Part shown: positions 23,088-31,505 of the stretch, piece after piece
Layout of the letters: each line of letters opens with the position of its first letter
How positions within the stretch are numbered: position 1 is the first letter of the stretch
DNA from: CAYUDP01 sp964443725
Lineage (GTDB): Bacteria > Patescibacteriota > Minisyncoccia > Phycocordibacterales > JAKFXT01
DNA length: 40,056 nt
Assembly: GCA_964443725.1 (NCBI GenBank)
Contig: CAYUDP010000005.1
Coordinates: 1 to 40,056 of the forward strand
Reading direction: 5' to 3'
Translations under genes and position numbers: made by a program
Notes under the pieces: model-generated
Databases searched by the model: none
What the model was told of the DNA's origin: nothing
Seen by the model: only the letters and a program-made list of their open reading frames with translations

Positions 23088-25685
23088 CTACCTCTCTTCG
23101 AGTTTAACCTTACAATTAGAAGGACAATTAAACGGTGTTTCTCCATATTGAGGTTCGCAGAGTAGATTTGTTTTACAACTATTTATTGTCGAGCAATCAG
23201 CATTAGTTGCTCCAAGTCCTATGCCAACACATCTCCACCCCCATGTTCCCGTCAGGCTCTCATATTTATAGTTCGCCTTATTGCCAAAGTTGCAATAACC
23301 AGACAGTGGTTCAATAACAGTTCTTGAAGCTGCTGGCCCGCACGATCCATTTACCATATCTGGTGTGAAATAAACATCAATAGTATGATCAGTCGTCACA
23401 TTTGTGAATGAGTAGGATGAAATAGCTCCTTGATCTACAGTGTCTACCCTTATCGCTGAAATATAATATCCAGAATTTGCCGAAAAATTAAAGGTTTGAT
23501 CTGCACCGTCTACAACACTTACAGTCGCCGAAGATGGAGATACAGTACCTCCTGTTGCATCATTTACAAAGACTTGTATAACATGACTAAATTTAACATC
23601 AATAATGTGGTCCATTACCACATTATTAAATGTATATGTTTGTCCCGAAGCGTTTGTAATTGTCTGATTAACCCCATCAACTTTTATTGAGGATATTGTA
23701 TGTCCCGAATCGGGAGTTATAGTATAGGACTGATTATTACCCCCAGAGACGGAAGTTGCACCAAGTGGAGTTATTGCCCCACCTGATCCGGCAGTAGATG
23801 TAATAGTGAGATTAGAAGAAGAAAATGTGGCAGAAATAGTGTGATCCGCCACAACGTTTACGAAGTTATAAGTTTGCCCATTTGGGCTTGTGACAGGAAT
23901 AGAACCTCCGTCAACGGTTATAGTAGATATCTTATATCCAGAATCTGGGGTGATAGTGAAAGAGGTATTTGTTCCATGGACAACCGCTATTACACCTAAA
24001 GGAGAGATTGAACCGTTGGTACCAGATGACGAAGTAATATTATGCGATACAGTTACAGTTGTATTATTTACAACGCCATATCCAGCTCCCGCCCAAGACA
24101 GCCATCCAACAACATTATCACCCCAAGCATAACCAGAAGCATTTTTACCAGAAAAAGTTACCCCATATGTACTAGAGTCAGCAGCCGAACCAGATAAACT
24201 TATCCAACCATCCCAACCAGACACACCACTAACATTTGGTGCGAGAGCACGAGCCCATCCAGTAATTAGTCCCGTTGTCTTATCAACTTGAGGAGAACAA
24301 GAACCCGATGGACAACCTCCATCAGCTTTCAAAACTGAAATTTTATTTCCAGTATATGAAACAGCATAAATATAATCCCCATAAGTAGCCAAATAATCAT
24401 ATACTGGAACAGTCGCATCAAGATACGTGTACTTCTTAGTAAGAGCAGGTAGTGCTGATACATCTATCATTTCTAGTACACCACGAGGAGATGCATCAGC
24501 ATAAGAAATAATCATTCGATTCCCCATCTTAACTCCATCCAGACTACCCCCAACCCAACCAGAGGCGCTATAATATTTTGCCTTTTGTATCGGATTTGCA
24601 GGATTTGATACATCAAACACATTAAACATAACTCCGCAGTTAACATAATCATAATTACCAACAACATTTTGTGACGTACATTGATAAAAATCCGTATCAG
24701 TATGCCCATCAATCGCAGTTCTAACTTTACTACCAACAATGTTTGCAGTTGCAGGATTTGAAATATCAATAACATAGTACCCCTCCTCACCATATGTTCC
24801 CGCGTCATTATTTGCAGTAATGTATAATTTTGTCCCAGAAATGAAACCACTGTTCACCTGCATAAAGCCTGCTGACCCAGGGAAATTCATTCTTTTCTTT
24901 AAAATAGGAGCTGACAGATTTGATATGTCGTACAAAATCAACTCATACGCACCGCCCGACGACTGTCCAGATACAGCAAGAAGAGTTGCCGATCCAGCAA
25001 CAGGATATATATTATTGTCAGATCCAACAGCCCCCACTATACTACCCCTTGCTACAGGTGAAATAGGATTGCTTAAATCATAAAGATCTATTCTTCCATA
25101 TACTCCACCAGCACCAGTATAAGACCCACTTCCAACCGCCAAATTACTACCTATTGAAATCGCATAGGCTGGGGTAACCAAACTCGATCCGCCATTTCTC
25201 GTCAGAATCGCTCCGGCACTTGTGGGTACTGCAGGATTTGCCAAATCCAGTATCTGAACAGCATTTGATCCACTAGATGACACATACAGATAACTCCCTA
25301 TCGTCACCAAATCCATTGGCATAGATAATTTAAAAGCCCCACCATTTGAGACTGTGCCAACCTTAGTAATAGATGTATAGGTTGGATCAAATGAAATCCA
25401 TCCAATGTTTTCACTCCAAGCATTACCGGAAAGATAGCCAGAATTATCAACATTAACCCCATAATCCACGGCACCGCATGTCCCAAAATCAGTACAGTTA
25501 AAAGAAACCCACCCAATATTATCACTCCATGCATATCCAGAGAGGCTATGTTCCGAACCTGCAAAAACCCTTAGAGGTATAAAAGCTTTACCACTAAAAA
25601 GTATGTAGGAAAAAGAAATCCCGACAATTACCCCTAGAAAAATAGGAGTAAGTCTGAGTATTTTTTTTATTGAAGAAAAAATCAT
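23088..25685 (-). CDS. Large surface protein with YAWS/NIGWISF motifs, LVIVD-type repeats and B-repeats
   Basis: An 865-residue exported protein. The N-terminal hydrophobic segment (LTPIFLGVIVGISFSYILFSG) is a signal or anchor. Two copies of YAWSDNIGWVSF / NAWSENIGWISF follow (about 48-100), with a third variant (GYAWGDNVVGWLSW) after the middle region. Residues about 110-455 contain recurring ILDLANPAVPTSAG, LYDLSNPISPVARG and VFDVSNPANPIQKA units, typical of LVIVD beta-propeller repeats. Three InlB-B-type repeats (TPDSGYKISTITVDGG, TPDSGHTISSIKVDG and NSGYYISAIRVD) occupy about 545-760. A Cys-rich tail ends the protein. The start overlaps the preceding gene by 4 nt (ATGA). The role is probably adhesion or envelope structure. 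Confidence 0.85.
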   Translation of the reverse strand: MIFSSIKKILRLTPIFLGVIVGISFSYILFSGKAFIPLRVFAGSEHSLSGYAWSDNIGWVSFNCTDFGTCGAVDYGVNVDNSGYLSGNAWSENIGWISFDPTYTSITKVGTVSNGGAFKLSMPMDLVTIGSYLYVSSSGSNAVQILDLANPAVPTSAGAILTRNGGSSLVTPAYAISIGSNLAVGSGSYTGAGGVYGRIDLYDLSNPISPVARGSIVGAVGSDNNIYPVAGSATLLAVSGQSSGGAYELILYDISNLSAPILKKRMNFPGSAGFMQVNSGFISGTKLYITANNDAGTYGEEGYYVIDISNPATANIVGSKVRTAIDGHTDTDFYQCTSQNVVGNYDYVNCGVMFNVFDVSNPANPIQKAKYYSASGWVGGSLDGVKMGNRMIISYADASPRGVLEMIDVSALPALTKKYTYLDATVPVYDYLATYGDYIYAVSYTGNKISVLKADGGCPSGSCSPQVDKTTGLITGWARALAPNVSGVSGWDGWISLSGSAADSSTYGVTFSGKNASGYAWGDNVVGWLSWAGAGYGVVNNTTVTVSHNITSSSGTNGSISPLGVIAVVHGTNTSFTITPDSGYKISTITVDGGSIPVTSPNGQTYNFVNVVADHTISATFSSSNLTITSTAGSGGAITPLGATSVSGGNNQSYTITPDSGHTISSIKVDGVNQTITNASGQTYTFNNVVMDHIIDVKFSHVIQVFVNDATGGTVSPSSATVSVVDGADQTFNFSANSGYYISAIRVDTVDQGAISSYSFTNVTTDHTIDVYFTPDMVNGSCGPAASRTVIEPLSGYCNFGNKANYKYESLTGTWGWRCVGIGLGATNADCSTINSCKTNLLCEPQYGETPFNCPSNCKVKLEER

Positions 25686-26023
25686 TGTTTAATCGCTGAT
25701 TGTATTATCTTCAACCTATCTTCTGAAGAAGTTGTGCTTATCTTATTCTTTTTCATTTGGGCTTCCACTTTTGCAATAGCATCCAATCTTTGCTCTTCAG
25801 TAGTAGTACTTACTATTTTTGCTTCCATTTGTCTTATTATTTCTAACCTTCTTTCTGTTACTGAGTCAGTCACTTTGGTATCGCTTCTATCGCTTTGCCA
25901 CAACTTTGTAGCATAAAGCATCGAAAAAAATAAAATTACTACAAGAACCCAGACAATATACTTAATCACTCGACTTTCTTTCTGAATCAAATATGCGTAT
26001 TGATAATTATCATTGTCTGACAT
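25682..26023 (-). CDS. Single-pass membrane protein with three short tandem repeats
   Basis: From the ATG at 26023 (MSDNDNYQYAYLIQKESR) the product is 113 residues. It has one transmembrane helix (YIVWVLVVILFFSMLYATKLW) and a tail with three degenerate repeats: RLEIIRQMEAKIVSTTTEEQ, RLDAIAKVEAQMKKNKISTT and RLKIIQSAIKQ, probably helical or coiled-coil. An upstream in-frame start would run deep into the preceding gene, so I prefer the internal ATG, 8 bp after the stop of 26032-26595. Its stop overlaps the large surface-protein start, so it may help anchor or export that protein. Confidence 0.7.
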   Translation of the reverse strand: MSDNDNYQYAYLIQKESRVIKYIVWVLVVILFFSMLYATKLWQSDRSDTKVTDSVTERRLEIIRQMEAKIVSTTTEEQRLDAIAKVEAQMKKNKISTTSSEDRLKIIQSAIKQ

Positions 26024-26031
26024 ATTTTTTA

Positions 26032-26595
26032 TTATGGTTGATAGTGGCAAGTTTTTGCAGCACACAAAGCAGACAAAGAAGCGTAAGAAAAGACAGCGTC
26101 CCCGGCACACCCAGTAGAAGCCGATGCAACAAGTGCTCCTGTTAAGAAATTAAATGCCATATAACAAGTGGCCGGTGTAGCAGCAAGAGTATTATAATAA
26201 ACTGAAGTTCCACTTATACCTGATAAATACCAATTGCTTTTCCCTCCGTAAAAAGATGTTGGGAAAGTTGTTTTGCTCAAACCCATATCAGTAGGGGTAA
26301 TAAAAGACCCACCATTTGACCACGACGATACACAACTAGTACCTATACAATATTTTGGAGAAGTAATCCCCGTGGCAGTATTTGCAGTTACTGCATCAGC
26401 CGAAAGTACCGTCACTGCCAAACTGCCTAATTTACTTTGTGCAAGAGAACCAACATTTATTGGCTCAGCGGTATTCCCACCAGTTGGTGCAACTGATGGC
26501 CCCGTCCATGCAGACACATAAGACATACCAACAACTAAAACAAATCCTATTAATAAACCTTTTATTTGTTCTTTTGTTTTTGAAAAATTATTCAT
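26032..26595 (-). CDS. Surface protein with VSAWT N-terminus, paralogue of 1420-1779
   Basis: A 187-residue exported protein from the ATG at 26595. It has a basic start, a hydrophobic segment (IKGLLIGFVLVVGMSYVSAW), then TGPSVAPTGGNTAEPINVGSLAQSKLGSLAV. This pattern matches the N-terminus of the protein at 1420-1779. The rest is Ser/Thr/Gly-rich with Cys pairs (YCIGTSC, CAAKTC), probably disulfide-linked. It is the first of a three-gene minus-strand unit with 25682-26023 and 23088-25685. Confidence 0.75.
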   Translation of the reverse strand: MNNFSKTKEQIKGLLIGFVLVVGMSYVSAWTGPSVAPTGGNTAEPINVGSLAQSKLGSLAVTVLSADAVTANTATGITSPKYCIGTSCVSSWSNGGSFITPTDMGLSKTTFPTSFYGGKSNWYLSGISGTSVYYNTLAATPATCYMAFNFLTGALVASASTGCAGDAVFSYASLSALCAAKTCHYQP

Positions 26596-26637
26596 ACACA
26601 CTTATTTTATCATGAATAGACCTCGAAACAGCAACAA

Positions 26638-26685
26638 AAAAATCAACAACCCGCACCACGAATGTGGTGCGGGTTGTTGATTTTT
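26638..26685. terminator. Terminator of the SIMPL-domain gene
   Basis: A 22-bp perfect stem (26638-26659 with 26664-26685) with a 4-nt loop and T tracts on both strands. It lies 4 bp past the minus-strand stop at 26690. Confidence 0.93.
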
Positions 26686-26689
26686 AAAT

Positions 26690-27532
26690 CTATCTTATCT
26701 CGTAGGTGACTGTCACATTAGACGTAACCTTACTCTCCCCCGTTGGAATCTGTGCTGAAGGCGCGACACCAGCTGAATCCATAGTTTTTGCCATTTCAGC
26801 CATACCATACCTTACTGGATAATAATCATTATATCCTTCTGAGAAAGAAACGACTCTTACCAAACTAACTCCCAATGAATCTGCCAAAACTTTGGCCTTA
26901 TTTTTTGCTTTTTCTATTGCAGAGGCTCTTGCTTTTGATTTGACCACGTCCATATCGTCAACAGAGAAAGAAAGGTCGGACAAATTTTTTACACCCGCCC
27001 CACCTATTGCGGTGAGTACATCCCCAGCTGAATCTATTTTTCTCACCTTAACTTCAACTGTTTGAGAAACTTCATAGCCAACAATCTTTGGTTGTTTAAC
27101 TGGAGTTGGAGGACAATACGAACTTGCACAAGCTATCATTGGTTGGGCTTGATAGTAATATTCATATTTTGGGCTAATGTTATAGCTCAAAGTTTTAACA
27201 TCCTTGTTCTTGTCTATCTTATTTTTATCGAGAGCTGATAGGGCCTGTGTCATTTTTTCAGTTGCTTTAGTCTGAGCTTCTGCAACATTTTTACCTTCTT
27301 CAATTACAGAAAAATTAAAGGTAGCTACGTCTGGCTTAGCAAACTCCTCCCCCATGCCAGTGACAGAGATTGTACTTTGAGAAGTCGCATCCCTGCCTAT
27401 ATAGGCATTTTTCTTGAATTCATTGACAGTTTTTGCAATCAAAAACAAAGAAGCCATAATAACAAGAAAAGCCACAGCCTTAAAAAGCCTTGAGACGCAC
27501 TTCTTGTCTATGATTTGTAATAGTTCGTTCAT
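26690..27532 (-). CDS. SIMPL (DUF541) domain protein
   Basis: The 280-residue protein has an N-terminal transmembrane helix (LFKAVAFLVIMASLFLIAKTV) and an extracytoplasmic SIMPL domain (YggE family). Recognisable features are TISVTGMGEEFAKPDVATFNFSVIEEGKNVAEAQTKATEKM, IVGYEVSQTVEVKVRK and the helix ASAIEKAKNKAKVLADSLGVSLVRVVSFSEG. A Cys pair (ACASSYC) sits in a loop. YggE-type proteins form periplasmic rings linked to stress tolerance in other bacteria; the function here is unproven. Transcribed away from the malic-enzyme gene. Confidence 0.9.
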   Translation of the reverse strand: MNELLQIIDKKCVSRLFKAVAFLVIMASLFLIAKTVNEFKKNAYIGRDATSQSTISVTGMGEEFAKPDVATFNFSVIEEGKNVAEAQTKATEKMTQALSALDKNKIDKNKDVKTLSYNISPKYEYYYQAQPMIACASSYCPPTPVKQPKIVGYEVSQTVEVKVRKIDSAGDVLTAIGGAGVKNLSDLSFSVDDMDVVKSKARASAIEKAKNKAKVLADSLGVSLVRVVSFSEGYNDYYPVRYGMAEMAKTMDSAGVAPSAQIPTGESKVTSNVTVTYEIR

Positions 27533-27570
27533 ATATATGGATAAATACTTAATAATAAAATTGTTCTGTA

Positions 27571-27602
27571 ATTATAACTCTTACTGTAAAAAAGAGTATA
27601 AT
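27571..27602. promoter_or_regulatory. Divergent promoter region between SIMPL and malic-enzyme genes
   Basis: A perfect TATAAT lies on the plus strand at 27597-27602 (toward the malic enzyme) and another on the minus strand at 27571-27576 (toward the SIMPL gene). I found no good -35 at standard spacing for either, so these may rely on other contacts or an alternative sigma factor. Confidence 0.4.
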
Positions 27603-27631
27603 TGGATTCCTTACAAAAAATAATAAAAAAT

Positions 27632-28771
27632 ATGGATTATCAACAAAAAAGCATAGAAGCCCACAGAAAAGCTGTGGGTAAAATATCAATAGAAAACAAA
27701 CTACCGATAGAAAATAGAGAAGATCTCTCTATTGCCTATACCCCAGGAGTTGCTGGGGTGTCTTTGGCTATAAGTAAAAATAGTAATGAGGCGTACGAAC
27801 TCGCCTCTACAAAAAATATGGTAGCGGTCATATCAGATGGTTCGGCTGTATTAGGATTAGGCGACATCGGTCCACTTGGGGCAATTCCTGTAATGGAAGG
27901 AAAATGTGCTTTATTTAAAAAATTTGCTGGACTAGATGCCTTTCCCATAGTTCTCGACGTACACACAGAGGAAGAAATAATAGATGCCGTACTTGCTATG
28001 GCTCCAACTTTTGGAGGAATAAACTTGGAAGACATCTCTGGACCAAAGTGCTTTAAAATAGAAAAAACCTTGATTGAAAAATTAGATATACCTGTAATGC
28101 ACGATGATCAACACGGCACTGCCATTGTTGTTCTCGCTGGACTTATCAACGCACTAAAAGTCTCTGGTAAAGAAAAAGAAAATGTAAAACTTGTAATAAA
28201 TGGCGCTGGAGCAGCTGGCATCGCAAACGCCAAACTTCTAAGTGAATTCGGATTTAAAAACATAATACTCTGCGACAGTAAAGGCGCCTTATCAAAAGAT
28301 AGGAACGATCTAAATTTCGAAAAACTAAACGCACTCACATATACAAATCCAAACAACGAATCTGGCTCAATCCATGAAGTCATAGCAAAAGCTGATATCT
28401 TTATTGGTCTATCCAAAGGAAACCTACTCACCGAAAGCAACGTAAAAAATATGGCTGAAAAATCTATAATCTTTGCAATGGCGAACCCAACACCAGAGAT
28501 AATGCCAGACGTTGCCAATAAAGCGGGGGCATATATAGTCGCTACCGGCCGTTCAGATTTCCCAAACCAAGTAAATAACGTCTTAGCTTTCCCTGGAGTA
28601 TTCAAGGGGGCAATGGAAAAAAGATCAAAAATAACAAATAATATGAAAATCGCAGCCGCCATGGCACTAGCCGACATGGTAAGTACGCCAGATAGAGATA
28701 AGATAATACCCAATCCATTTGAAGAAGGTCTGGCCAATAAAGTTTCTGAAGCAGTAAAAAAAGCTATATAG
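27632..28771 (+). CDS. NAD(P)-dependent malic enzyme
   Basis: Oxidative decarboxylation of malate to pyruvate. I chose the ATG at 27632 (MDYQQKSIEAHRKAVGKI) over an upstream TTG. The 379-residue product has the short bacterial malic-enzyme form: LSIAYTPGVAGVSLAI, SDGSAVLGLGDIGPLGAIPVMEGKCALFK, INLEDISGPKCF, VMHDDQHGTAIVVLAGL, the Rossmann motif VINGAGAAGIANAKLL, and FAMANPTPEIMP. It directly abuts the sigma-factor gene with no spacer. Five of its six arginines use AGR codons. Confidence 0.95.
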   Translation: MDYQQKSIEAHRKAVGKISIENKLPIENREDLSIAYTPGVAGVSLAISKNSNEAYELASTKNMVAVISDGSAVLGLGDIGPLGAIPVMEGKCALFKKFAGLDAFPIVLDVHTEEEIIDAVLAMAPTFGGINLEDISGPKCFKIEKTLIEKLDIPVMHDDQHGTAIVVLAGLINALKVSGKEKENVKLVINGAGAAGIANAKLLSEFGFKNIILCDSKGALSKDRNDLNFEKLNALTYTNPNNESGSIHEVIAKADIFIGLSKGNLLTESNVKNMAEKSIIFAMANPTPEIMPDVANKAGAYIVATGRSDFPNQVNNVLAFPGVFKGAMEKRSKITNNMKIAAAMALADMVSTPDRDKIIPNPFEEGLANKVSEAVKKAI

Positions 28772-29332
28772 ATGGAAGAAAAAGAATTAATAATAAAAGC
28801 AAAAGAGGGTTCTATAATAGCCTTCAACGACTTACTTTACCTATATGAGAATAGGATTTTTGGCTATTGTATGAAGATATTGGGTAATAGACCTGATGCA
28901 CTCGATGCCACACAAGAAACATTTATAAAATTCTGGAAAAATATTGATTCTGTAAACGAAGTTTTACCTCTAAAAAGTTGGATTTTCAAAATTGCCACAA
29001 ATACCTGTTTCGACATACTAAGAAAAAGGAAAAACACCCCGATATTATTCACTGAATTGGAAAAAACTGATGATGAGGGGAATATTGCAACATTTGACCC
29101 ACCAGACACGTATCAGCTACCAAGCAGGTTATTTGAAAGGATAGATATTGAAAATGCTATTTCAAAAGTAAGAGATAAATACAGAGTCCCGATAGTATTG
29201 TTTTACGTCGAAGACATGACTTATGAAAACATCGCTGAAACACTAAATATCCCCCTTAACACTGTTAAATCCCTCATCTTTAGAGGAAGAAAAATGTTAG
29301 TAGATGAATTAGAAAAAAATGGAGGAAATTGA
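28772..29332 (+). CDS. ECF-type RNA polymerase sigma factor
   Basis: The 186-residue sigma-70-family protein has region 2 (FNDLLYLYENRIFGYCMKILGNRPDALDATQETFIKFWKNID, with SWIFKIATNTCFDILRKRK) and region 4 with its HTH (VPIVLFYVEDMTYENIAETLNIPLNTVKSLIFRGRKML). There is no region 1 or 3, which is typical of the extracytoplasmic-function class. Its ATG begins right after the malic-enzyme stop, and its end overlaps the next gene by 14 nt. All ten arginines use AGR codons, as in AT-rich host genes. Confidence 0.93.
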   Translation: MEEKELIIKAKEGSIIAFNDLLYLYENRIFGYCMKILGNRPDALDATQETFIKFWKNIDSVNEVLPLKSWIFKIATNTCFDILRKRKNTPILFTELEKTDDEGNIATFDPPDTYQLPSRLFERIDIENAISKVRDKYRVPIVLFYVEDMTYENIAETLNIPLNTVKSLIFRGRKMLVDELEKNGGN

Positions 29333-29711
29333 TCTGAAAATTAAAGAAAGTATAAATGAGCTTGATAAAGTGGTCTTTCCTAGATTCTACCATCACAAGA
29401 TAATGGCTACTTTGTTTATAATAAAATACAAAATCGTACTCATAGGAACGGCAATCATAGGCTCATGGTTTGCTTATGGAATATCAGAGACATTGAGTCA
29501 AATGAACACCCTTGAAAGTAGCACTGCTTTTAGTGACCTTATTGACGCCTTTGAACCTACGACAGATTTTCTAAATGCAACAATGAGTGCGCTGGTAGAT
29601 TACTTGCCCATGGAACCAATAGTATTAACATCTCTCAGCTTGGTCGCCTTCGGCTTTTTTATCCCATTCGCTTTATCAAATAGGAGTTTAATCAAAAAAG
29701 CCTATATATAA
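29319..29711 (+). CDS. Small membrane protein overlapping the sigma gene, possible anti-sigma
   Basis: The 130-residue protein has a short charged N-terminus (MEEIDLKIKESINELDKVVFPRFYHHK) and two transmembrane helices (IVLIGTAIIGSWFAYGI and PIVLTSLSLVAFGFFIPFAL), leaving an external loop of about 55 residues. The 14-nt overlap with the sigma gene and the membrane topology fit a sigma/anti-sigma pair, but I see no ZAS or HxxxCxxC zinc motif, so this is inference from position only. Confidence 0.65.
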   Translation: MEEIDLKIKESINELDKVVFPRFYHHKIMATLFIIKYKIVLIGTAIIGSWFAYGISETLSQMNTLESSTAFSDLIDAFEPTTDFLNATMSALVDYLPMEPIVLTSLSLVAFGFFIPFALSNRSLIKKAYI

Positions 29712-29740
29712 AGAAAATTATTAGTTATTTATTATAAAAA

Positions 29741-30175
29741 ATGAAAAATAACGCAATAAAAGGACTCATATTGGCATCAGCTTTAGCCATGTCAGCTCCA
29801 GCATTAGCAGAATCAAATGTCACCTCGACTACAAAACCAGCACTTGATACAAGTTGCGTGGCAAATGCAGTCGAAGCGAGAGATGCTTCTATAATAAGCT
29901 CCTTCAATACATACACATCCGGAGTAAACCAAGCTCTTGCAACAAGAAAAGACTCCCTAAAATCTGCTTGGGCTATTACTGATAAAACACAAAGAAGAGC
30001 CGCTCTTAAAGCAGCTTGGAATACTTACAAAAAGAGTGTATCTGAATTAAGGAGTTCCATGAAGAATTCAAGAAGTGCTGCTTGGTCAACCTTCAAGACA
30101 AGCAGTAAAGCTTGTGGTAAGGGAGCCTCTTCTGATGAGCCTTCGGCCACAGCAGCAGTTGATGCCAACTTGTAA
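29741..30175 (+). CDS. Secreted Ala/Ser-rich protein
   Basis: The 144-residue protein has a signal peptide (MKNNAIKGLILASALAMSAPALA, cleavage after ALA). The mature helical region is rich in Ala, Ser, Lys and Arg (VEARDASIISSFNTYTSGVNQALATRKDSLKSAWAITDKTQRRAALKAAWNTYKKSV) with two cysteines. Similar small exported proteins with repeated AW-x-x-Y/F-K segments occur in Parcubacteria; no function known to me. It is the last gene of the plus-strand cluster and closes with a 20-bp-stem terminator. It may be a target of the sigma factor. Confidence 0.7.
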   Translation: MKNNAIKGLILASALAMSAPALAESNVTSTTKPALDTSCVANAVEARDASIISSFNTYTSGVNQALATRKDSLKSAWAITDKTQRRAALKAAWNTYKKSVSELRSSMKNSRSAAWSTFKTSSKACGKGASSDEPSATAAVDANL

Positions 30176-30185
30176 TCAGAATTAC

Positions 30186-30230
30186 AAAATATAAAATCAC
30201 CCTGACTTCCTCAGGGTGATTTTATATTTT
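30186..30230. terminator. Bidirectional terminator between convergent genes
   Basis: A 20-bp perfect stem (30186-30205 with 30211-30230) with a 5-nt loop. It separates the plus-strand cluster from the minus-strand gene ending at 30233. Confidence 0.95.
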
Positions 30231-30232
30231 TA

Positions 30233-30571
30233 CTAATTACCTATTATTGCTCCGGTTGGTGGACAATTTTCAGAAACCCATTTTTCATCAACATCTGTAG
30301 TCTCAACTCTAGAATTTCCAAACATATAATACCTGGCCCTCGGGCCGGATTGGTTTAACTGTGGATCTTCTGGATTATTTATATATGTTTCGCCCATACC
30401 GACTGCTGTTGGGCATTGTCTTATCTTGCCATCACTGTTTGAAACATCCACTTTCTTCATTATCTTACTAGGCGAGAGAGAAGGCAGTTTAGCCCAATTA
30501 AAGAAATATGAGGCGACCAAGAAAGCTACAACTATACCTATATATCCTTTTGTTTTTTTATCTAAAACCAT
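30233..30571 (-). CDS. Small membrane-anchored protein of unknown function
   Basis: A 112-residue protein with one N-terminal transmembrane helix (GYIGIVVAFLVASYFFNWA). The extracytoplasmic tail contains two cysteines (RQCPTAVGMGETYINNPEDP and SENCPPTGAIIGN) that could form a disulfide. No family recognised. It is 53 bp downstream of the next membrane-protein gene and may be co-transcribed with it. Confidence 0.65.
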   Translation of the reverse strand: MVLDKKTKGYIGIVVAFLVASYFFNWAKLPSLSPSKIMKKVDVSNSDGKIRQCPTAVGMGETYINNPEDPQLNQSGPRARYYMFGNSRVETTDVDEKWVSENCPPTGAIIGN

Positions 30572-30623
30572 ATTTTTCTTATTTATTAACTAAATTCTAT
30601 TAGAATTAATATAAAAGTAAATT

Positions 30624-31487
30624 TTAACCCCTTGATAAGTATACTTTAATAAACTCTGATTTCATCTTTTTTGCCTTATCCTTCGTATCTTCCAATCTCC
30701 CTTCTCTAGCTGATTTTATAAAATCTTCAAAGGCTTTTCTAACTTCAAGTAAATCATTTGTTCCATTCAGAGTCTCTGCCTCAGTTAATGATGTATCAGC
30801 AACTTGATAACTAGTTATTATTTGGGCCAAATCCCCATTATTTGCATAAACAATAAGCTTCTCCATCTGGTCATGAAAGTCGACCAAGGATATTGAAAAT
30901 GAAGAAATATTTACACTTTTGAAGAAAGTATTTAACTTTTCTCTAACTTGCTCCAATTTTTTATGAGCTTCGTCATTTCTATTGTCAGAAGACAGTGTAA
31001 GTGCCGATGATATATCAAGGCCAACCATATTTATCAATCTTTCATATCCGTCACCAAGTCTTAGCCTTAGTGGGAGGTAGCCAGCGTACTCTTCTTTAAA
31101 AACAAAAAATTGACGATTAAGCTCTCTTAAAAGATTCGGTGCTTCAACATCGTTCTGCCCAGTTGAGTATAAGGCTTTTTTGAAAGAGTCGTTAAAAACA
31201 GCATAATCTCTAAGGTATTCATTCATTGTAGATTTATCACTCCACCAAGAAACTCCCATAAAAAGACCGACCAACAAAACAAACGAAACGACAACTTTAT
31301 TCCTCTCCACTTTATTTTTCTTAATATACGGCAAACTCAAAACGAAAAACCATACTGACATGGACAGAAAAGCGGCAGAAAAAGATAAAACCGAAACACT
31401 GTCCTCCATCGCCAACCAAAATAATCCCCAAACAAAAAGTCCAAGGGACAAGGCAAAAGAAGAAATGCAAAACCAGATATTTTTCAT
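30624..31487 (-). CDS. Membrane protein with helical extracytoplasmic domain
   Basis: A 287-residue protein with three N-terminal transmembrane segments (ISSFALSLGLFVWGLFWLAM, VLSFSAAFLSMSVWFFVLSLPYI, VVVSFVLLVGLFMGVSWW). A long helical region then runs from about residue 110 to the end (KALYSTGQNDVEAPNLLRELNRQFFVFKEEY, HKKLEQVREKLNTFFKSV, RKAFEDFIKSAREGRLEDTKDKAKKMKSEF). No catalytic motif and no recognised family. It may sense or scaffold something at the membrane. It lies 18 bp downstream of the GH26-like fragment. Confidence 0.65.
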   Translation of the reverse strand: MKNIWFCISSFALSLGLFVWGLFWLAMEDSVSVLSFSAAFLSMSVWFFVLSLPYIKKNKVERNKVVVSFVLLVGLFMGVSWWSDKSTMNEYLRDYAVFNDSFKKALYSTGQNDVEAPNLLRELNRQFFVFKEEYAGYLPLRLRLGDGYERLINMVGLDISSALTLSSDNRNDEAHKKLEQVREKLNTFFKSVNISSFSISLVDFHDQMEKLIVYANNGDLAQIITSYQVADTSLTEAETLNGTNDLLEVRKAFEDFIKSAREGRLEDTKDKAKKMKSEFIKVYLSRG

Positions 31488-31505
31488 AATTTTAATTATA
31501 CCAAA

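Noticed and set aside
27602..27631. TTG start 10 codons upstream of the malic enzyme ATG
   Set aside because: It overlaps the TATAAT element and adds residues not needed by the family; the ATG at 27632 is the natural start.
28108..28827. 239-residue minus-strand frame opposite the malic enzyme
   Set aside because: Malic-enzyme motifs on the plus strand are unambiguous; the antisense product is a hydrophobic shadow.
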